NCBI GenBank assembly: GCA_903813345.2
Contig: CAIIXF020000001.1
Location: forward strand, 18,371,915 to 18,435,914
Direction of reading: 5' to 3'
DNA: 64,000 nucleotides
Source: Owenia fusiformis
Taxonomy: Eukaryota; Annelida; Polychaeta; Sabellida; Oweniidae
This document shows positions 39,846-53,122 of this stretch, in pieces (within the stretch, counting starts at the first letter, position 1; each line of letters starts with the position of its first letter). The notes under the pieces were generated by a model. The model worked only from the letters and a program-made list of their open reading frames with translations, was not told where the DNA came from and searched no databases. The translations under genes were made by a program, and so were the position numbers.

Positions 39846-42800
39846 AGTCAGTTTCGACATGCGAGAAATGGGAAAAGCATACCAGTACGACTCTTCCGCT
39901 GGACAGCAGTATCAGGGCTATTATCCGAATGCCTACTCCTACGAGTCAGCGCCTCAGTACCAAGCAACGAACGATAACTACAGATCGTCCTGTGTCATGC
40001 AAAATCCGATGGTGAATACAGTAGGACAGATTGACTATCAGAACTCTTATATACACCCTAGCTCGTGTATGCAGAACATGGGCCCTAATCCATACCATAT
40101 GCCCGGGTCACCACTCCCCCCGAACTCTCCGATCTACACAAAGGCGCACCAAGAGGTGTATCCGTGGATGAAGGAATCGAGACAAAACTCCAAACAAAGA
40201 ATACAGGCAATATCTGGTAAGTAAAATATCATACTCGGTATAAATAGTCACTTTAATGGAAAGTTTAAAACTTTTCAAAATGGAAAAAGTTAACATACTT
40301 TTAACTCATAGTTCCACCACCAGAGTGCATTGGTAGTCATTTGTTTCTACGTTGCCATATCAACCACTGCATTCAATTTAAGATGCAGTCGGTTATTGTT
40401 ATTCTTCCTATATCTTGCTAATGAACGTAATTATATTCATAGCTTCCATTTTAGCTGGATATTTCATTTCCGGGTACCCTGCAAAACATTTCTTAGGCGC
40501 TCTGTCATCGCATCAATCATGCGTTAGTGTGACATTCACATCGCACTGCCAGTGACTGGTACCGCTATGATCTGTACCTCTCCTGTCAGAACCAAACGTC
40601 ACTTCACATGGGGCAAATTCAGGTTGGATTTCACTTTGGAATCTTATCATCAAATGACATCATCTTTACAACTTCCTTTTTAAAAATATCATTTGGTAAA
40701 AAATATTTTGATTGATCGTTTAGGTTCATATAATTGTTATATTGTGTTTTTATGACTTGTTTTGTGAAAATGCCGAGTTGTTTTTGTTTAGGACTTGCCT
40801 GATGGGAATTTATAAATCAACTTCAAATATGTATTCTGTTGGTTCATAAATAATCTGATGTTAGCATGGATTAGATCTAGAAGTTACAAAGCATGAATAA
40901 TGTCCGGAAATGTCCGAGTTTACACATGTTGTAACACTACTATTTTAAACCTACTGCACGATATCAAACATCAAAGTGCTATGTTTGTTAAAGTGCACTG
41001 ACACGCTTGACTTTTGACTCGCTCTAAAGTAATGAAAAGATAAAAAAAACATTTTTTGTTGATTAAATGATAGGTAGTCAGCCAACCTGAAAACATTTTA
41101 TAGAATAGAAGCATCGTTCTGTTGGATGCTTGCTATTGTCTACCTAATTTTTATGCATTTCCATTTCATTTATTTCATCTGTAACACTACACAATAATAT
41201 AAACATAGATTTTTTAGTTCCAATTCAATTCATTTTTCATCCCGAATAGATCAAAGGAGCCGTGTTAGTGATGATGCTGAAATGTGACATGTTGTAATTA
41301 TTCTCGACGATTAAAAACAAAATTAAAAAAGCTATATTGAACTGATGCGTGGCTTTTTGAGTAGGTGTTATCAAATAATAATGACGTAAATAATATTCAC
41401 ACTTTTAATCAAGCTAAGTGATCGTCCCTAGATCCTTAAGTTGATGAGCTTTTTAAATTCAGTTAGTTTCATTGTCTTGAGCGCCTGTTGGTTCAATTAT
41501 TATTTAAAAACCACAAAATCTTCATGTTTCACAGTACAATGTTCTAAAACATTCAAAATACATTTTGGTCTCTTGAAGTCAGCTGTGTGTTAAGAGAGCG
41601 TTGTTTGCGTACCCCTTGCCCCACGTCACGTCATCTTACTCACGTTCTGAGATGATGGATGGTTTTCAGATTTTTGCAATCCTCGTCACCTTTTTATGCA
41701 AATCTTTATTTGCAAAACCTCCCTCTGAGTTTTATTGTTTACACAACAATACAATTACTATTTTAGTTTTTTCTTAATTTGACTTCTGCCCAGGTACAAG
41801 ATTGTAATCTATTAGCAATGCTCTTATAACAAAAAGCATGCAAATATAATGATAAAAACATCTTCCAAAAGCATCCAGGGCATGTAATCAACTCAGTATT
41901 AACTGTTAACAATAAAGACATAACGCAAATAATAGCTTTTACATTATTCATATCGGCTATACGTTATCAAACAATGTCTTGTAGGATGGGCCTTGAATGT
42001 CGAAAATTGACTAAAATAACTTCGGATGTTGGAACGTACGGGGCGAATATTGTTCGAAAATGTAGTGCAGAAAAATGAAGAAAGATGTCTCTCTCATTTC
42101 AAATAATTTTGAAAATAATTTCAAAGCAAATTATTTTTAACTCCATTTTAAACATGAAATGTATGAAATAGCATCGTGATTTTCGATGATAATTGTCGAA
42201 GGGTGATGGAAGATTATTTGTATTTGGAATCCTGAACCAGGGAGGTGTTTTGTTAGAGCTCTCATGATTTTATTGTTGGACACTTCTATCAATAAAATAG
42301 TTTTGTTTATAAAACTGACAACTTCAAATCAAGAGCAAAGATACTGTACTAAAGTTATAAAAGAAAAAATTACAGATATGACATTTTAATTTTTACTTAG
42401 CTGAGATATGAGTTATCCCAAAGATCTTTTAATGGATTTACATGAATGTTGTTTAATCTATTGTGCATCTCCTGTATCTCATACTACCTGGGCGCGACAG
42501 GTAATGCCTTTGATCTCATAACATCAAAGGCAACATCCATTCAGATATACTGGATATGTTTTGTTAAAAAATGAAGTATGAAATGAAACAATGGCGGACT
42601 AATACAATAGGAGGTGGTTTAGAAAGAGGCAGCTTGCAGGAAACAGGTTGATTCTTCACAAAGATACGATCTATTGTGATGCTAAATACGACAATCACAA
42701 CATCGTCCAGACATTTAAAATGTATGGTTACTACATACTATCATACTGCTGTCGGGTTTTATATTCGAACCTGGTGCAGTGGAGTACATGACGTTAACAT

Positions 42801-43995
42801 CAATTAAAAATAAAACAATATCAAAGTCAGCATAATAAATAGCAATTAAGAAAAGTCGAACGTGTGCATCTTTAAACCTATTGAAATATATTAGTTCATA
42901 CGGGTGGGCTCGTGTCTTTTCGTACTTAATGCACTGAACGACAAATTCGAAATGTCATTGGCCTTGCCCTTTTAATTGTAACAGTTTGACTCTTGGTAAA
43001 ACTTTGGTAGTGATTCTCTTATACATGCATATTATATGATGTGATATTATGTGATGTTTTAATTATACATCTGGAATGCAAGTGTTGTACAAACTTCTAT
43101 CCCTTCCCCCACCCTTCCTAAATGCCAAATGTGTTTATAAAGATGTTTACTCGATGTATGATTTAATACAATTGTTTGTGCAAGAAAATGTTGTCATGAT
43201 TTTGACTTTAACAAGGTTTTTTCTTTGTGTTTTCCAGAATTCGAACAACCAACGAAGCGTGCTCGAACGGCCTACACCAGTGCCCAACTTGTGGAGCTGG
43301 AGAAAGAATTCCACTTCAATCGTTACCTCTGTCGCCCCAGGCGGATAGAGATGGCAGCCATGCTAAACCTTAGCGAGCGACAAATCAAGATCTGGTTCCA
43401 AAACAGACGCATGAAATACAAGAAAGAGCAGAAACAAAAGTCGACAGGGGGCGCTGAAATGTCACCTGAATGCGACAGTGACAATGAGATGTCGCCACTG
43501 TCGTCACCTTCTGGTATGAATGATTGTAACGGAGGAGGACAGATTACCCAGTTACCCCCGTCTGACTCTAATTGCCAGGCATTGCCCCCTGGGAACATAA
43601 ATCAGTCGTGTGTAATCCAAAGCAACAACTCAATGGGCAATCAACAGCAAGTCAGTATTGATATTGGCAACATGGGTAACGGTATGTCTTTACCGGTTGA
43701 CATTGATCAAAACAGATCTCAAAATAACACTGGGGTTGGATTAGACCAGGGTCAGTCCCCACTTGGCCAGCCTGCGAGTGGTCCTATGGGGCAGCCAAGT
43801 ACTCCTGTGGGAGCCTCCTTGGGACAGTCATATAACAACTCCAGGGGTACTCAACCACTTAGTCATCCGCCAAAGCAGTCATCCATGAATTCCTGCTCGG
43901 TTGCCCCTTCCACTTACAACACATCTCAGGTCTCGTATTCCCAGCAGCAACAACAGCAGCAGCAGGACTATAACACAAAGCTGACACATCTATGA
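39823..43995 (+). CDS. Hox3: Hox3 homeodomain transcription factor, two coding exons
   Basis: Exon 1 is 39,823-40,216 (donor ATCTG|GTAAGT). Exon 2 is 43,238-43,995 (acceptor TTGTGTTTTCCAG|AATTC, TGA stop). The phase-1 intron interrupts codon 132, giving 383 residues. The N-terminal half is rich in Tyr, Gln, Asn and Ser. The PBC-binding hexapeptide VYPWMKE is at residues 112-118, followed by SRQNSKQ, as in vertebrate Hox3 proteins. The homeodomain is residues 137-196, with [31 protein letters not shown] and [15 protein letters not shown], and with Gln50 and Asn51 in the recognition helix. The [24 protein letters not shown] combination is diagnostic of Hox3. The C-terminal tail of about 187 residues is Gln/Asn/Ser/Pro-rich and ends with eight Gln and DYNTKLTHL. 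The gene is a nuclear DNA-binding regulator of anterior patterning and has not diverged as insect zen/bicoid have. The start chosen is the first in-frame ATG, with A at -3; Met3 is an alternative. Confidence 0.97.
40217..43237 (+). other. Hox3 intron
   Basis: The 3,021-bp intron lies between the hexapeptide and homeobox exons, the usual place for a Hox intron. It has GTAAGT at the left and a pyrimidine-rich tract with TTTTCCAG at the right. No gene or repeat is recognised inside. One near X-box (GTTGCCATATCAAC, one mismatch) is at 40,351-40,364. Confidence 0.95.
43252..43431 (+). other. Hox3: Hox3 homeobox
   Basis: These 180 bp encode the 60-residue homeodomain without interruption. Helix 3 spans about residues 42-58 of the domain. 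The 91-codon minus-strand frame across this exon is a shadow of the coding strand. Confidence 0.97.
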
Positions 43996-46900
43996 GCACC
44001 AAGCATCTCCTAGATCTTATACATTGACTTTTTAATCATGACTCGTCAAACCGCATTTGATTGATCGCTAAAATCCATGTTTGTTCACCACTGTAGCGCT
44101 GATGAGATCACACTAGCAATGGTCCGCGCTGTCACTGCAGAGGCACCAGGGGTGCCGCTATCTTGCCACATTTAGTGACAGATACCAAACATGACATAAT
44201 CACTGTATATTTATATCAGAAACTTGCATGTAACCATATTGGAGACTTAGTGGGTGATTAAAAAACAATTCTTGTTTATTTAACATAACATGAAACAGTA
44301 CAGAAATCCAGATAGATGTATTTATAAAATTATGATCATTGTATATATACGTAATTATTTCATTCATATTCTGCTATCTACATGTGCGTCCGTATACCAC
44401 ATAGATACCACATGATATCTGCATTTCCAAGGTATTTTCACCAGTTTAAAATTAAAACCTAGGACAACAATTAAGAAAAATCCATATTCTTGTTGGGTAC
44501 TCTGTTCATTATAATCTTTCAATTCACACTGGTGGAGTTCGACTTCGAGAAACTAGAACAATATTTGGAGATTACCTGTGCTATTTGCAGATTTTCAATC
44601 CTTAATCAGAAAATTAAACGTCAAGTTGAAAATTAACAGTCGGTAGATCGAAACTGTGTAAGTTTCCTTATTGAAATTCTTTAACTACCGTGGCTAGATG
44701 CAGAGAATAAAATATTATACAATATTAGATAGAAACCACAGTATTATAATACAAACATGAATGTTTCAGCTATTTTGGTTTGAAATATTTCAAATTAGAA
44801 TAACATGTTCGCCATACTTTTCAACTTGAACTCTTATGACTGACTCCATTTAGCAATGGTACCAACAAGTAGCTATCGTACACATATGTACCTTTTAGTA
44901 TATCATTCTCAAATTTAAAGTATAGATTAGAGGAATGACGTAGGGATAACGTAGTTTGCATGTATACAGATTTAGTATTTATATGTATATTTGATGAACA
45001 GTTTATACTGTTACAAATGATAAGTAATGGTTTTATACTGTTACAAAGGAGGTATCAGGGTAAAAAGGAAATAGTATATCACTCAAAATAATGAAGGTTG
45101 AAAGTGTTAGTTAGCTGTATCGCTCTTACAGTTATAATTGAAATTGTTAAAAATGATTAGAGTAGACTAGTCGTAGACACGTATTAAAACACATCTAACA
45201 TTTAACATGTATTGTTATGGTCCATAAAAGAATTGTGTAAACGAGACCAATGATAATATGGATGCATATTCTTTCCTCGAATGACATTTAAGGAAACTAT
45301 TTTTATTTCATTAGAGGAGTTAATTACAAAATAAACATAATAACATGACATTTTGAGATATGTATATGTAAACAAATTTAGGTCATTATTGTCCTATTGT
45401 AATGGATTAATTAGTTTGTCCAATAAATATATTTAATTAATTAAGGTCTCGTTGATTATGTAATGTAATAATTGACAAAAAATAGAAAAATAATATGTCA
45501 GTCAACAAACGGCTCTTATATTACGACAATATGTACACGTAACAACATGTTACGTTTGGTTGCCGTCAGTGAGGTGTACTTGTTGTCATTTAGACTTGAG
45601 TTTCTATGATATCGTCTCATTATAATAATAAATAAATGTTTTTCTAGTAAACTGTTGTAGATACAAAACGTACTTACATTTTATGTTGTTTTTCTTCTGT
45701 GAGGTATCCATGGAGCATGACTTTAACACTGAACCCCTATCACTAAAGCTGAATTTGAAATTTTTTAAGATTCATACATGATCACCTCTTTTGTTTTAAG
45801 CCTACTACATCCTCAAAAACCATACTCTTTGTGAATTTAGGTTTTTCAAAAGAAGTTCAAATTGGTTTTTGCCACTTAAAAGGAAAGCTATTTATCAATT
45901 TTGACATAATTTAGGCCATTAATAAAAATCAAAAGACATGCAGTATGAGTGTTTGTGAAGCATACCAGCTTGTGGGTAAACGGTTAACCCTTTCATTTCT
46001 CCGAACGACACACTTGACTTCAGAGCCAAATCTTATAATCTGATACTCTCTTCTTTGAATCACTGACCACTGTATTAGTATATCTTAAGGCTTACTGTTA
46101 TTTAGTGTTTATCTTGACAACACAGAGTTTGCCGTTGAAATATCAACCAATATATAACCAAAATTTAAAAACAAATTTAACCACTAAAGTTCTACAGAGT
46201 TCAGAATGAAAGGCCAGATTATAAGTAATTGACGAGCTTTAACATTCTCTAAGCTTCAAACGACTCGTGGGTTTTAGTATGCACACACTTCTTCCACATC
46301 AAAGTTGCTTGTCAGGCGCTCTGACTCTCCCGTTGACAGACTAACCCGATACAAGCTTTTGTCAACCTTCAACGATGTACCTTTGAACATTTTTACCAAT
46401 CCCCCGATCTCTTTGAAGCAAATATGCCTATTAAGAAGCAACGAGTTCAAAAAAGTTACCTACGTAAACGCATGAAATGCATCTCTTCTAACACATAAAT
46501 CACAGGAAAACACCTGCATGGGAACAATGGCATGTTACCAAATAAATCATATTAGACCTTGCCTGAAGGGAATCCTGTAGAAATGACTGATGACGAATAT
46601 TTCCTTCACAAAAACAATCATTAAAACAATGCTAAATACATATCAACACTACAACCGTTATAATTGCTGGTAATGACACTACAAGAGAATTGCATTCACC
46701 ATTGTCTCGTCATTCTAAGGTTCGTAGTCTCGTGAGGCTAGATACATGTTTCATTGCTTGAGTTGTAGAAAATTCAAAGTCGAGAGATACACACATGCTA
46801 CGGTTGTTACACGAACTACGCAAGGAAAGCGTTTTATCACGAAAACACGGTTCGGTGGTAGGATGATTTTGCGTTTGAGATATTAAGCTAAGGTGAACAC

Positions 46901-47244
46901 TTTATTTAAACAAAACGCAGCTGGTGATAACAGTCCTCTGTAAATTGTTACTTGCCCCAATGCCCCTACTCTTTTACATTTCAAAGTTTCACAGGGCTTT
47001 AGCAATAGTGTATTTGTACATGCCCAAATATCATCCACGTTCTTGTATTGAGTGGGGACACGCCAGAATATACTCATGTATTGTGAATGCGGTCCATTAC
47101 TTTCAATGAAACATATTGCCCGCATGGGTTTTATCGCGCCACGGTCGAGAACAACAGGCTTGCAGGTCCAGGACCTTCATGCGACTATTTCTGCATCACT
47201 ACCCGATTTGAATCAGCAGTGACGGTGACATTATAAAGCTTACA
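43996..47244 (+). other. Hox3 3' UTR and downstream spacer
   Basis: The Hox3 transcript must end here. The first canonical AATAAA after the stop is at 44,706-44,711, which would give a 3' UTR of about 720 nt. Others are at 45,330 and 45,422. I cannot tell which is used. Beyond them is AT-rich noncoding sequence with no gene or repeat I could identify; the opposed short frames near 46,900-47,120 show no domain. Confidence 0.5.
44706..44711 (+). terminator. candidate Hox3 polyadenylation signal
   Basis: First canonical AATAAA downstream of the Hox3 stop codon, about 710 nt away. AATAAA is common by chance in AT-rich DNA. Confidence 0.3.
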
Positions 47245-47252
47245 CTTATCAA

Positions 47253-47304
47253 TTAAGAACATTAAGAACATTAAGAACTACCCCCCCCCCCCCCATACAC
47301 ACAC
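47253..47304. repeat. AAGAACATT repeat, C14 tract and CA stretch
   Basis: AAGAACATT occurs about three times in tandem. It is followed by 14 C (47,281-47,294) and ATACACACACATA. Confidence 0.85.
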
Positions 47305-50300
47305 ATAATATACAGTTCCCATTTGAAATGCAGAAGTTGTTATTCAAAAGTTAAAATGAATTGCATTGGTAAACGATATATATCATCTGTGAAATAAACA
47401 GAATGTTAACATGGTCAGTTTAATTACATCACCCATTATCTCAGTTATACTCCTTGAGTAGAACTCGTATACTGTGCGGTCCATTCCTTTCAGTCATATT
47501 GCACGTCGTTAATAAGATCAAGTCATAAAAGAAATAAACAGAAACAGAAAGCACTGAATTACTGTGATAATCAAATCTCGATTATATAGTCAACAGAGAA
47601 AGGGTCAGGAATATGTCTCTTACTCAAGCACATTGTTTGAACTTTGAAGACAAGTCTACTTGCCTTGTTTTAAATAGTAAATACGAACCTTCCAGTTGTG
47701 TCACCTGCCATTACAACATCTAACATTTGTTTACAATGCCTGACGACTCTTGACCCCAACATCAAGGCTACCTAGGTTCGAAATTTGGCACTTTGCTTGA
47801 GCCAAGAACGAGATATATAATTTAGCTTATTCTGTTCAAAGTATGACTGAAAAGGATCGTCCGGTTTGTTTTGCAAATTAATCGATTTATGTTCCCATTG
47901 TTTTAGAATCTAAATAAATAAAAAGATGCTTTGTGATAGAACGTATCATTGAATAGGAGGTGAAGGCTTAGATGACATGTATATTGACGTCTGTCTGGAC
48001 AATGTCGCTGCTGACGCCTCTCCCATCTCTCGTGCACAGTGTTTTAGACATTATCATATTGAAACAAATGACAGCATTACAAAGGCTCACAGCGGATTAG
48101 ATGTTTTATAAGCTGTATTACATACATTCTATTCAACTTTTAGAAATGTATTGGCCTATTCCTTCAAAAGAGCAAGCCACACTAGTTCAAGTAAAAAAAA
48201 TTGATTCATTATTTCGCTTGGTATTTGATTATGCAACGTCAAAATGAATCACTAGTGAGCTACATGTAATTCAACTCTTAATTCTGAGGTATCTATTTGA
48301 TATTGGAAGCTAGCCACCTGCGATATTCAACACAGGATATGTGCACTACATTAGAAGTTTTAATTAAATCAAAAATACATACTACGCATAGCTTGACTGA
48401 CAATCTGTTTGATCCTAATATTTGTTTTTTCTAAAGGAAGAATGATTTTTGTTTCATCTCTGTTTGGTTAAGCCTTGTGATCTTCGTCAATCCTCTGCCC
48501 TTCCTATAAACAGTATTTGTTTCAAAATTGATCATTCAGTCGGTCGGAAAGATTTTAATTTTTTAATAAACACATGACATTTGTGGGGTTTTGTCAGTCC
48601 GAATGCAGATTTCTTTCCAATGTCTAAATGCAGATTTCAATGAAACTGATGTACTCCCCACGATTCCTTGTCAAAGAGGATAGCTGAGTGTTTTTATGTT
48701 GTTTTTTTTAATTTGATGTGTAACAATGATGAATTGGTAAATTGAAAGAGGACAAAAACTATATGTTGGATCCATTTGAAATTCATAAACGGGTCCAAAT
48801 ATATCATTTGCCTTGTTCCTCGTTAAGAGCCTTGTTTGAACGCTTTATTATTAGGCTTCATATTCTCCTCTCCGCAATGCCACAAATGAAAAAAGTAACC
48901 ATGGGTTAATTTCATGATACCACAAGTTTTTACTGGTTGTCGAGTCTGTTGATCCTGCGTCATTCTCGTATAAATTATTCCTCATTGATTACTAGTTTTG
49001 CTTCGAGACTGTATAACCCTGCCCCCCCCCCCATGTACTTTACTTTCCCAAACCAACATAAGGTGAATGCGAAGTACACCGGGGGGACACTGTCTTGAAC
49101 CAAAACTAATAAATTACTATCAAGATCGTAAATAAAATAGTGTTATGCAACAATTCAGACTTAGGTAACCTTGATTTGCAACACCAACGCAGGGGCAACG
49201 CAGTCACCTCAATAAAATGAGGACAATCTACGAGACTCAATCTAGGAGGAGGTCTACAAATTATGTATTTGCATACATGGATATCGCATGCAACAGTTTA
49301 TGAAAAAATTTAAATGACATTGTTCGATATCAAACACCAGACACATTGTTCAAACAATACATGACAATTTTTCTGACAATATAATGTTATTTTTTGAAAG
49401 GAACTGTCATGATACCTTATGGTTTTACAACCATAAAATTGGAAGGGTTTCATCGCTATTGGAACCTGTCAGTCAATTTGCTGTGTTCTTAGGCGTTATG
49501 TATGGAACTATTCACTTGGAATATGTTTTATACGTCTCGCCCAAGTGTTTGAAGTCAGCGGCCAAGTTGGCAGGCTCACAGTGGATATTGGTACCTACTG
49601 TACAGTCCCTTTGGCAGAAGCCAACTCGGTCCCGTCTCTTGTTTAAAGATGATACGACATCAATAGAGTTGACTATTGTAGCCCGGGAATGCTCGATAAG
49701 CGAATGTCAGAATTGTGAGTGTTATCTTTTTCATCTCAAACTTGTATGAATCTTCTCTGTGGAACCCCAGGACCTCGGGCATAATCTCAAATTAGTAACA
49801 TTCATCCAACGGGGACAAGACCTCATTTCAATTCAATGCAAGAACTACAATATACTAATCACGGTGTCAAGGTCCAACACAGTACAGCGACTGACAATTA
49901 TTAGGTGGAGTGTGCCGTTTTGGTTGTGAGAAAATAACTCATCGTATTTTTATTCGCGTTATTCTCCTCCGGATGCAGTCTATGGATCCGTTATATTTAA
50001 ACTGAAAGACGCAAACAATCTAACCAAAAACTCTAATACTTCAACTTAAATCTGGTCAAATTTTGTTTCAGTTTTTGGGATTACGATATTTACACGTTTC
50101 TAACAAGTAAAACTTTTTGATGCAAAAACCAATATCTGTTTGCACACTTTAACTTACAACTGTTACCGCCACTGTGTATGTCTCCACTTGAGTTGACACT
50201 GTGACAAGTGTTTAGAAGCTTGTCAAGAGCCTGTATCGACACCGAACAACCCTAATGAAATTTAAAATGAAAAATGATCATATAAATTAATTACAGCGAT

Positions 50301-50757
50301 GGCAAATGGTTCAATTATGAAATTTGTTTGTCCAATAGCACATTAGAATAATGAAGTGAAGAATACTATTAGATCCACTTACAGTAATTGTTATTCCCTA
50401 TACTCGGGTGCAGAAATCTTATAATCCCAAACAGTGACCACTTTGGTGGATAATAACATATGATTTTAAGAAACAATTTCTAGTCCTGCAGTCCTCGGGA
50501 GATTTTTTCAAGTTTTAATCTTTATGGACATCAATTTGAATAAATGCTCGACCAGAGCTACATTTAGTGTCAAAGTCTAATATATGTAGGTGAAGAATTC
50601 TTTTAAAGAAGCTTAATTAAATTATTAGAAACGGTAGATTATAGCTTATCCCAAGCCAGCATTGCAAAACAATCTCTAGATTCGTATTACTTGTCAAACT
50701 ATTCTGATAAAAGGGTAATCTAGCTACAAGCCCTTGTGACTCCCCCCTTACTTACTA
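47305..50757. other. Hox3-Hox2 spacer
   Basis: AT-rich noncoding DNA. A run of 11 C is at 49,022-49,032, answered by six G at 49,081-49,086. The 121-codon open frame at 49,384-49,749 (+) has no recognisable domain or splice context and is probably chance. Confidence 0.4.
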
Positions 50758-51155
50758 GTTTGAAGTTTGAAGACTAGTTTGAAATACTTCAACCGGATGG
50801 TCTTCCCAAGGTCAAACTGGAGGATATACAAGATTGCGCAATATGGCCAAGGTTGGGGTCACACCTACATGCCAAGGTCAAACCAAATTTTCAAATGTCG
50901 AAGACGTTTTTCAAAACCAATGAAGCATAATACTCGAGTTATAAAACGGGCAACTGAAAAGTAGGCATTGTTGTACGAAGAGTGCTAATCTTAAGATATA
51001 TACAAGGCATTGATATGCAAAATGTTACCACGTGCCATTTGTTACAGGCACCATTTGGTAACAATACCATGAAACAGACGCCGAACGCCACTGCCGTCCA
51101 CAAAAAAAGTTGGAGTCTATAACAATATGTCTTGACTTTGGGTTGTGACACTAAA
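50758..51155. repeat. dispersed repeat with GCC-rich tail
   Basis: The left part carries several AAGGTCAAA and CCAAGG phrases. The right part (about 51,077-51,150) reads GACGCCGAACGCC, CCACAAAAAA and ATAACAATATGTC, then GGTTGTGACA. The element at 53.1-53.6 kb has the same order: GACGCCAACCGCC, CCACAAAAAA, ATAACAATGTGTC and GGTGGTGACA. The two are therefore diverged members of one family, probably a lophotrochozoan SINE-like or MITE-like repeat. The left boundary is uncertain. Confidence 0.45.
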
Positions 51156-51929
51156 CAGCAGAAATTCTGCGATCCACATTTGGTATTAGTATACAAGACA
51201 AAACTTATATCAATTAAAAGTATTCCACCGATTGATTCTAATCAGAGTGGCATAACAACCTGATATATAGCATCTAACGGTTATAAAACACATCAAATAG
51301 ATAAATCAATACACATTGGCATTGGTCTGACGATTCAATTTTTTAAATCATTAATTAAACAGGACGTTTGCAAGCTAAGTGATTCTTTTAATTTCATATG
51401 ATAAATGTATGAAGATGAAAGCCATTGGAGAACAAAAAGACCGTATTGATGCACGAGGAAATCATTCGAACGTTAATTAAAGATGTAAAGCATGAATGGA
51501 GTACAATGTAAAACTCTGTAAGTATGTGAGTGTAAAACGATAATTCAGAACAACAGTGATCTTACCATGTGTGAGTATAATGCGATACTAAATGTAAGTA
51601 TAATATACATTAATAACCTTATAGATATATGGTTGTGCAGCAAATGTACAATAATTAAGTACAATGTGATACAATGACCATACTCTTAAACCAGTGTATT
51701 CTTCAATCATACAGGTATGAAATACCTTGATGGATCAAGATGATAATCTCATTGGTAAGTGAAACACATATCTATAATGACATTTGTGAGTACTACGCAT
51801 ATGTTAAATGTTATGTAGGTTTAGAATTTAGCAGTGGACATACATCATGAAAGTCCAATGTACACAATTGATATGTTGTATGGGCAATGTAAATTGTATT
51901 ATGTAATTACAATAGGAATGAATAATTCC
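51156..51929. other. spacer grading into the satellite
   Basis: Noncoding. From about 51,500 rightwards, phrases such as ATGTGTGAGTATAATG and GTACAATGTGATACAATGACC look like decayed copies of the satellite unit that becomes clear after 51,930. The array edge is gradual, not sharp. Confidence 0.4.
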
Positions 51930-53122
51930 GTGTGTTAGTACAATATGCACATTGCATCATTTGTCAGTAAACGTACACCAATGGCAACATGTGTTAGTAT
52001 ACTTGTCATCAATGATATAATTTGTAGCACAATGTACATCACTCCATGGTGTCATGTGTCTGCACAATGCACATCAATGATGCCATGTGTCTACACAATG
52101 TACATCAATGTTGTCATTTTTATGTTCAATGTACATCACTGGTATCATGTGTCTGTACAATGCACATCACTGCTGTCATGTGTCTGTTCAATGCACACCA
52201 CTGGTGTCATGTGTCTGCACAATGCACATCAATGGTGTCATGTGTTTGCACAATGCACATCAATGATGCCATGTGTCCGTACAATGTACATCAATGTTGT
52301 CATTTGTTAGTTCAATGTACATCACTGGTATCATGTGTCTGTAAAATGCACATCACTGCTGTCATGTGTCTGTACAATGCATATCACTGCTGTCATGTGT
52401 CTGCACAATACACATCAATGGTGTCATGTGTTCGCACAATGCACATGAATGATGTCATGTGTCCGTACAATTTACATCAATGTTGTCATTTGTTAGTTCA
52501 ATGTACATCACTGGTATCGTGTCTGTACAATGCACATCACTGATGTCATGTGTCTGTTCAATGCACACCACTGCTGTCATGTGTCTGCACAATGCACATC
52601 AATGGTGTCATGTGTTTGCACAATGCACATCAATGGAGTCATGTGTTTGAAAAATGCACATCACTGGTCTCATGTGTTTGCACAATGCACATCAATAGTG
52701 CCATGTGTCCGTACAATGCCCATCACTGGTGTCATGTGTCTGTACAATGCACTTCACTGGTGTCATGTGTATGTATATGCACCTCAATGATATCATGTGT
52801 TAGTACAATGTACAAAGTACATTAATGTTACCATGTGTGAGTACAATGGTACCATCTCTGTAGGTACAATGTTTATCAATGATATCATTGCAGTGATCAT
52901 TACAAAATACATTATTGATACCCGTATAAGTACAGTGTTATGTGTTAGTACAATTGATATCAATGGTGCAAGTGTTCGTACAATGTACATCAACGGTGTC
53001 ATGTGTCAGTACAATGTACATCAGTGGTGTCATGTGTTAGTATAATATACATCAACTGTGTCGTGTGTTAGTGCAATGTACAACAGAGATATCGTGTGTA
53101 AGTGCAATGTACATCAATTATG
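51930..53122 (+). repeat. 31-bp satellite array with 186-bp higher-order period
   Basis: The unit is about 31 bp, typically ATGTGTCTGCACAATGCACA followed by TCAATGGTGTC. About 35 copies lie between 52,030 and 53,115, best conserved at 52,040-52,760. The variant phrase TTGTCATTT recurs at 52,111, 52,297 and 52,483, exactly 186 bp (6 x 31) apart, with matching variants between them. This shows block duplication of six-unit blocks. Long open frames in all three + frames arise because stops are absent from the unit. I do not regard them as genes. Confidence 0.92.

Noticed and set aside
43323-43598. 91-codon minus-strand frame across the Hox3 homeobox
   Set aside because: Shadow of the coding strand.
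49384-49749. 121-codon open frame (+)
   Set aside because: No recognisable motif and no promoter or exon signals; not reported as a gene.
52046-52543. 165-codon Cys/His-rich frame
   Set aside because: It is the satellite read through; all three forward frames are open for the same reason.
51930-53122. CRISPR-like repeat array
   Set aside because: Units are contiguous without unique spacers, and the DNA is metazoan.
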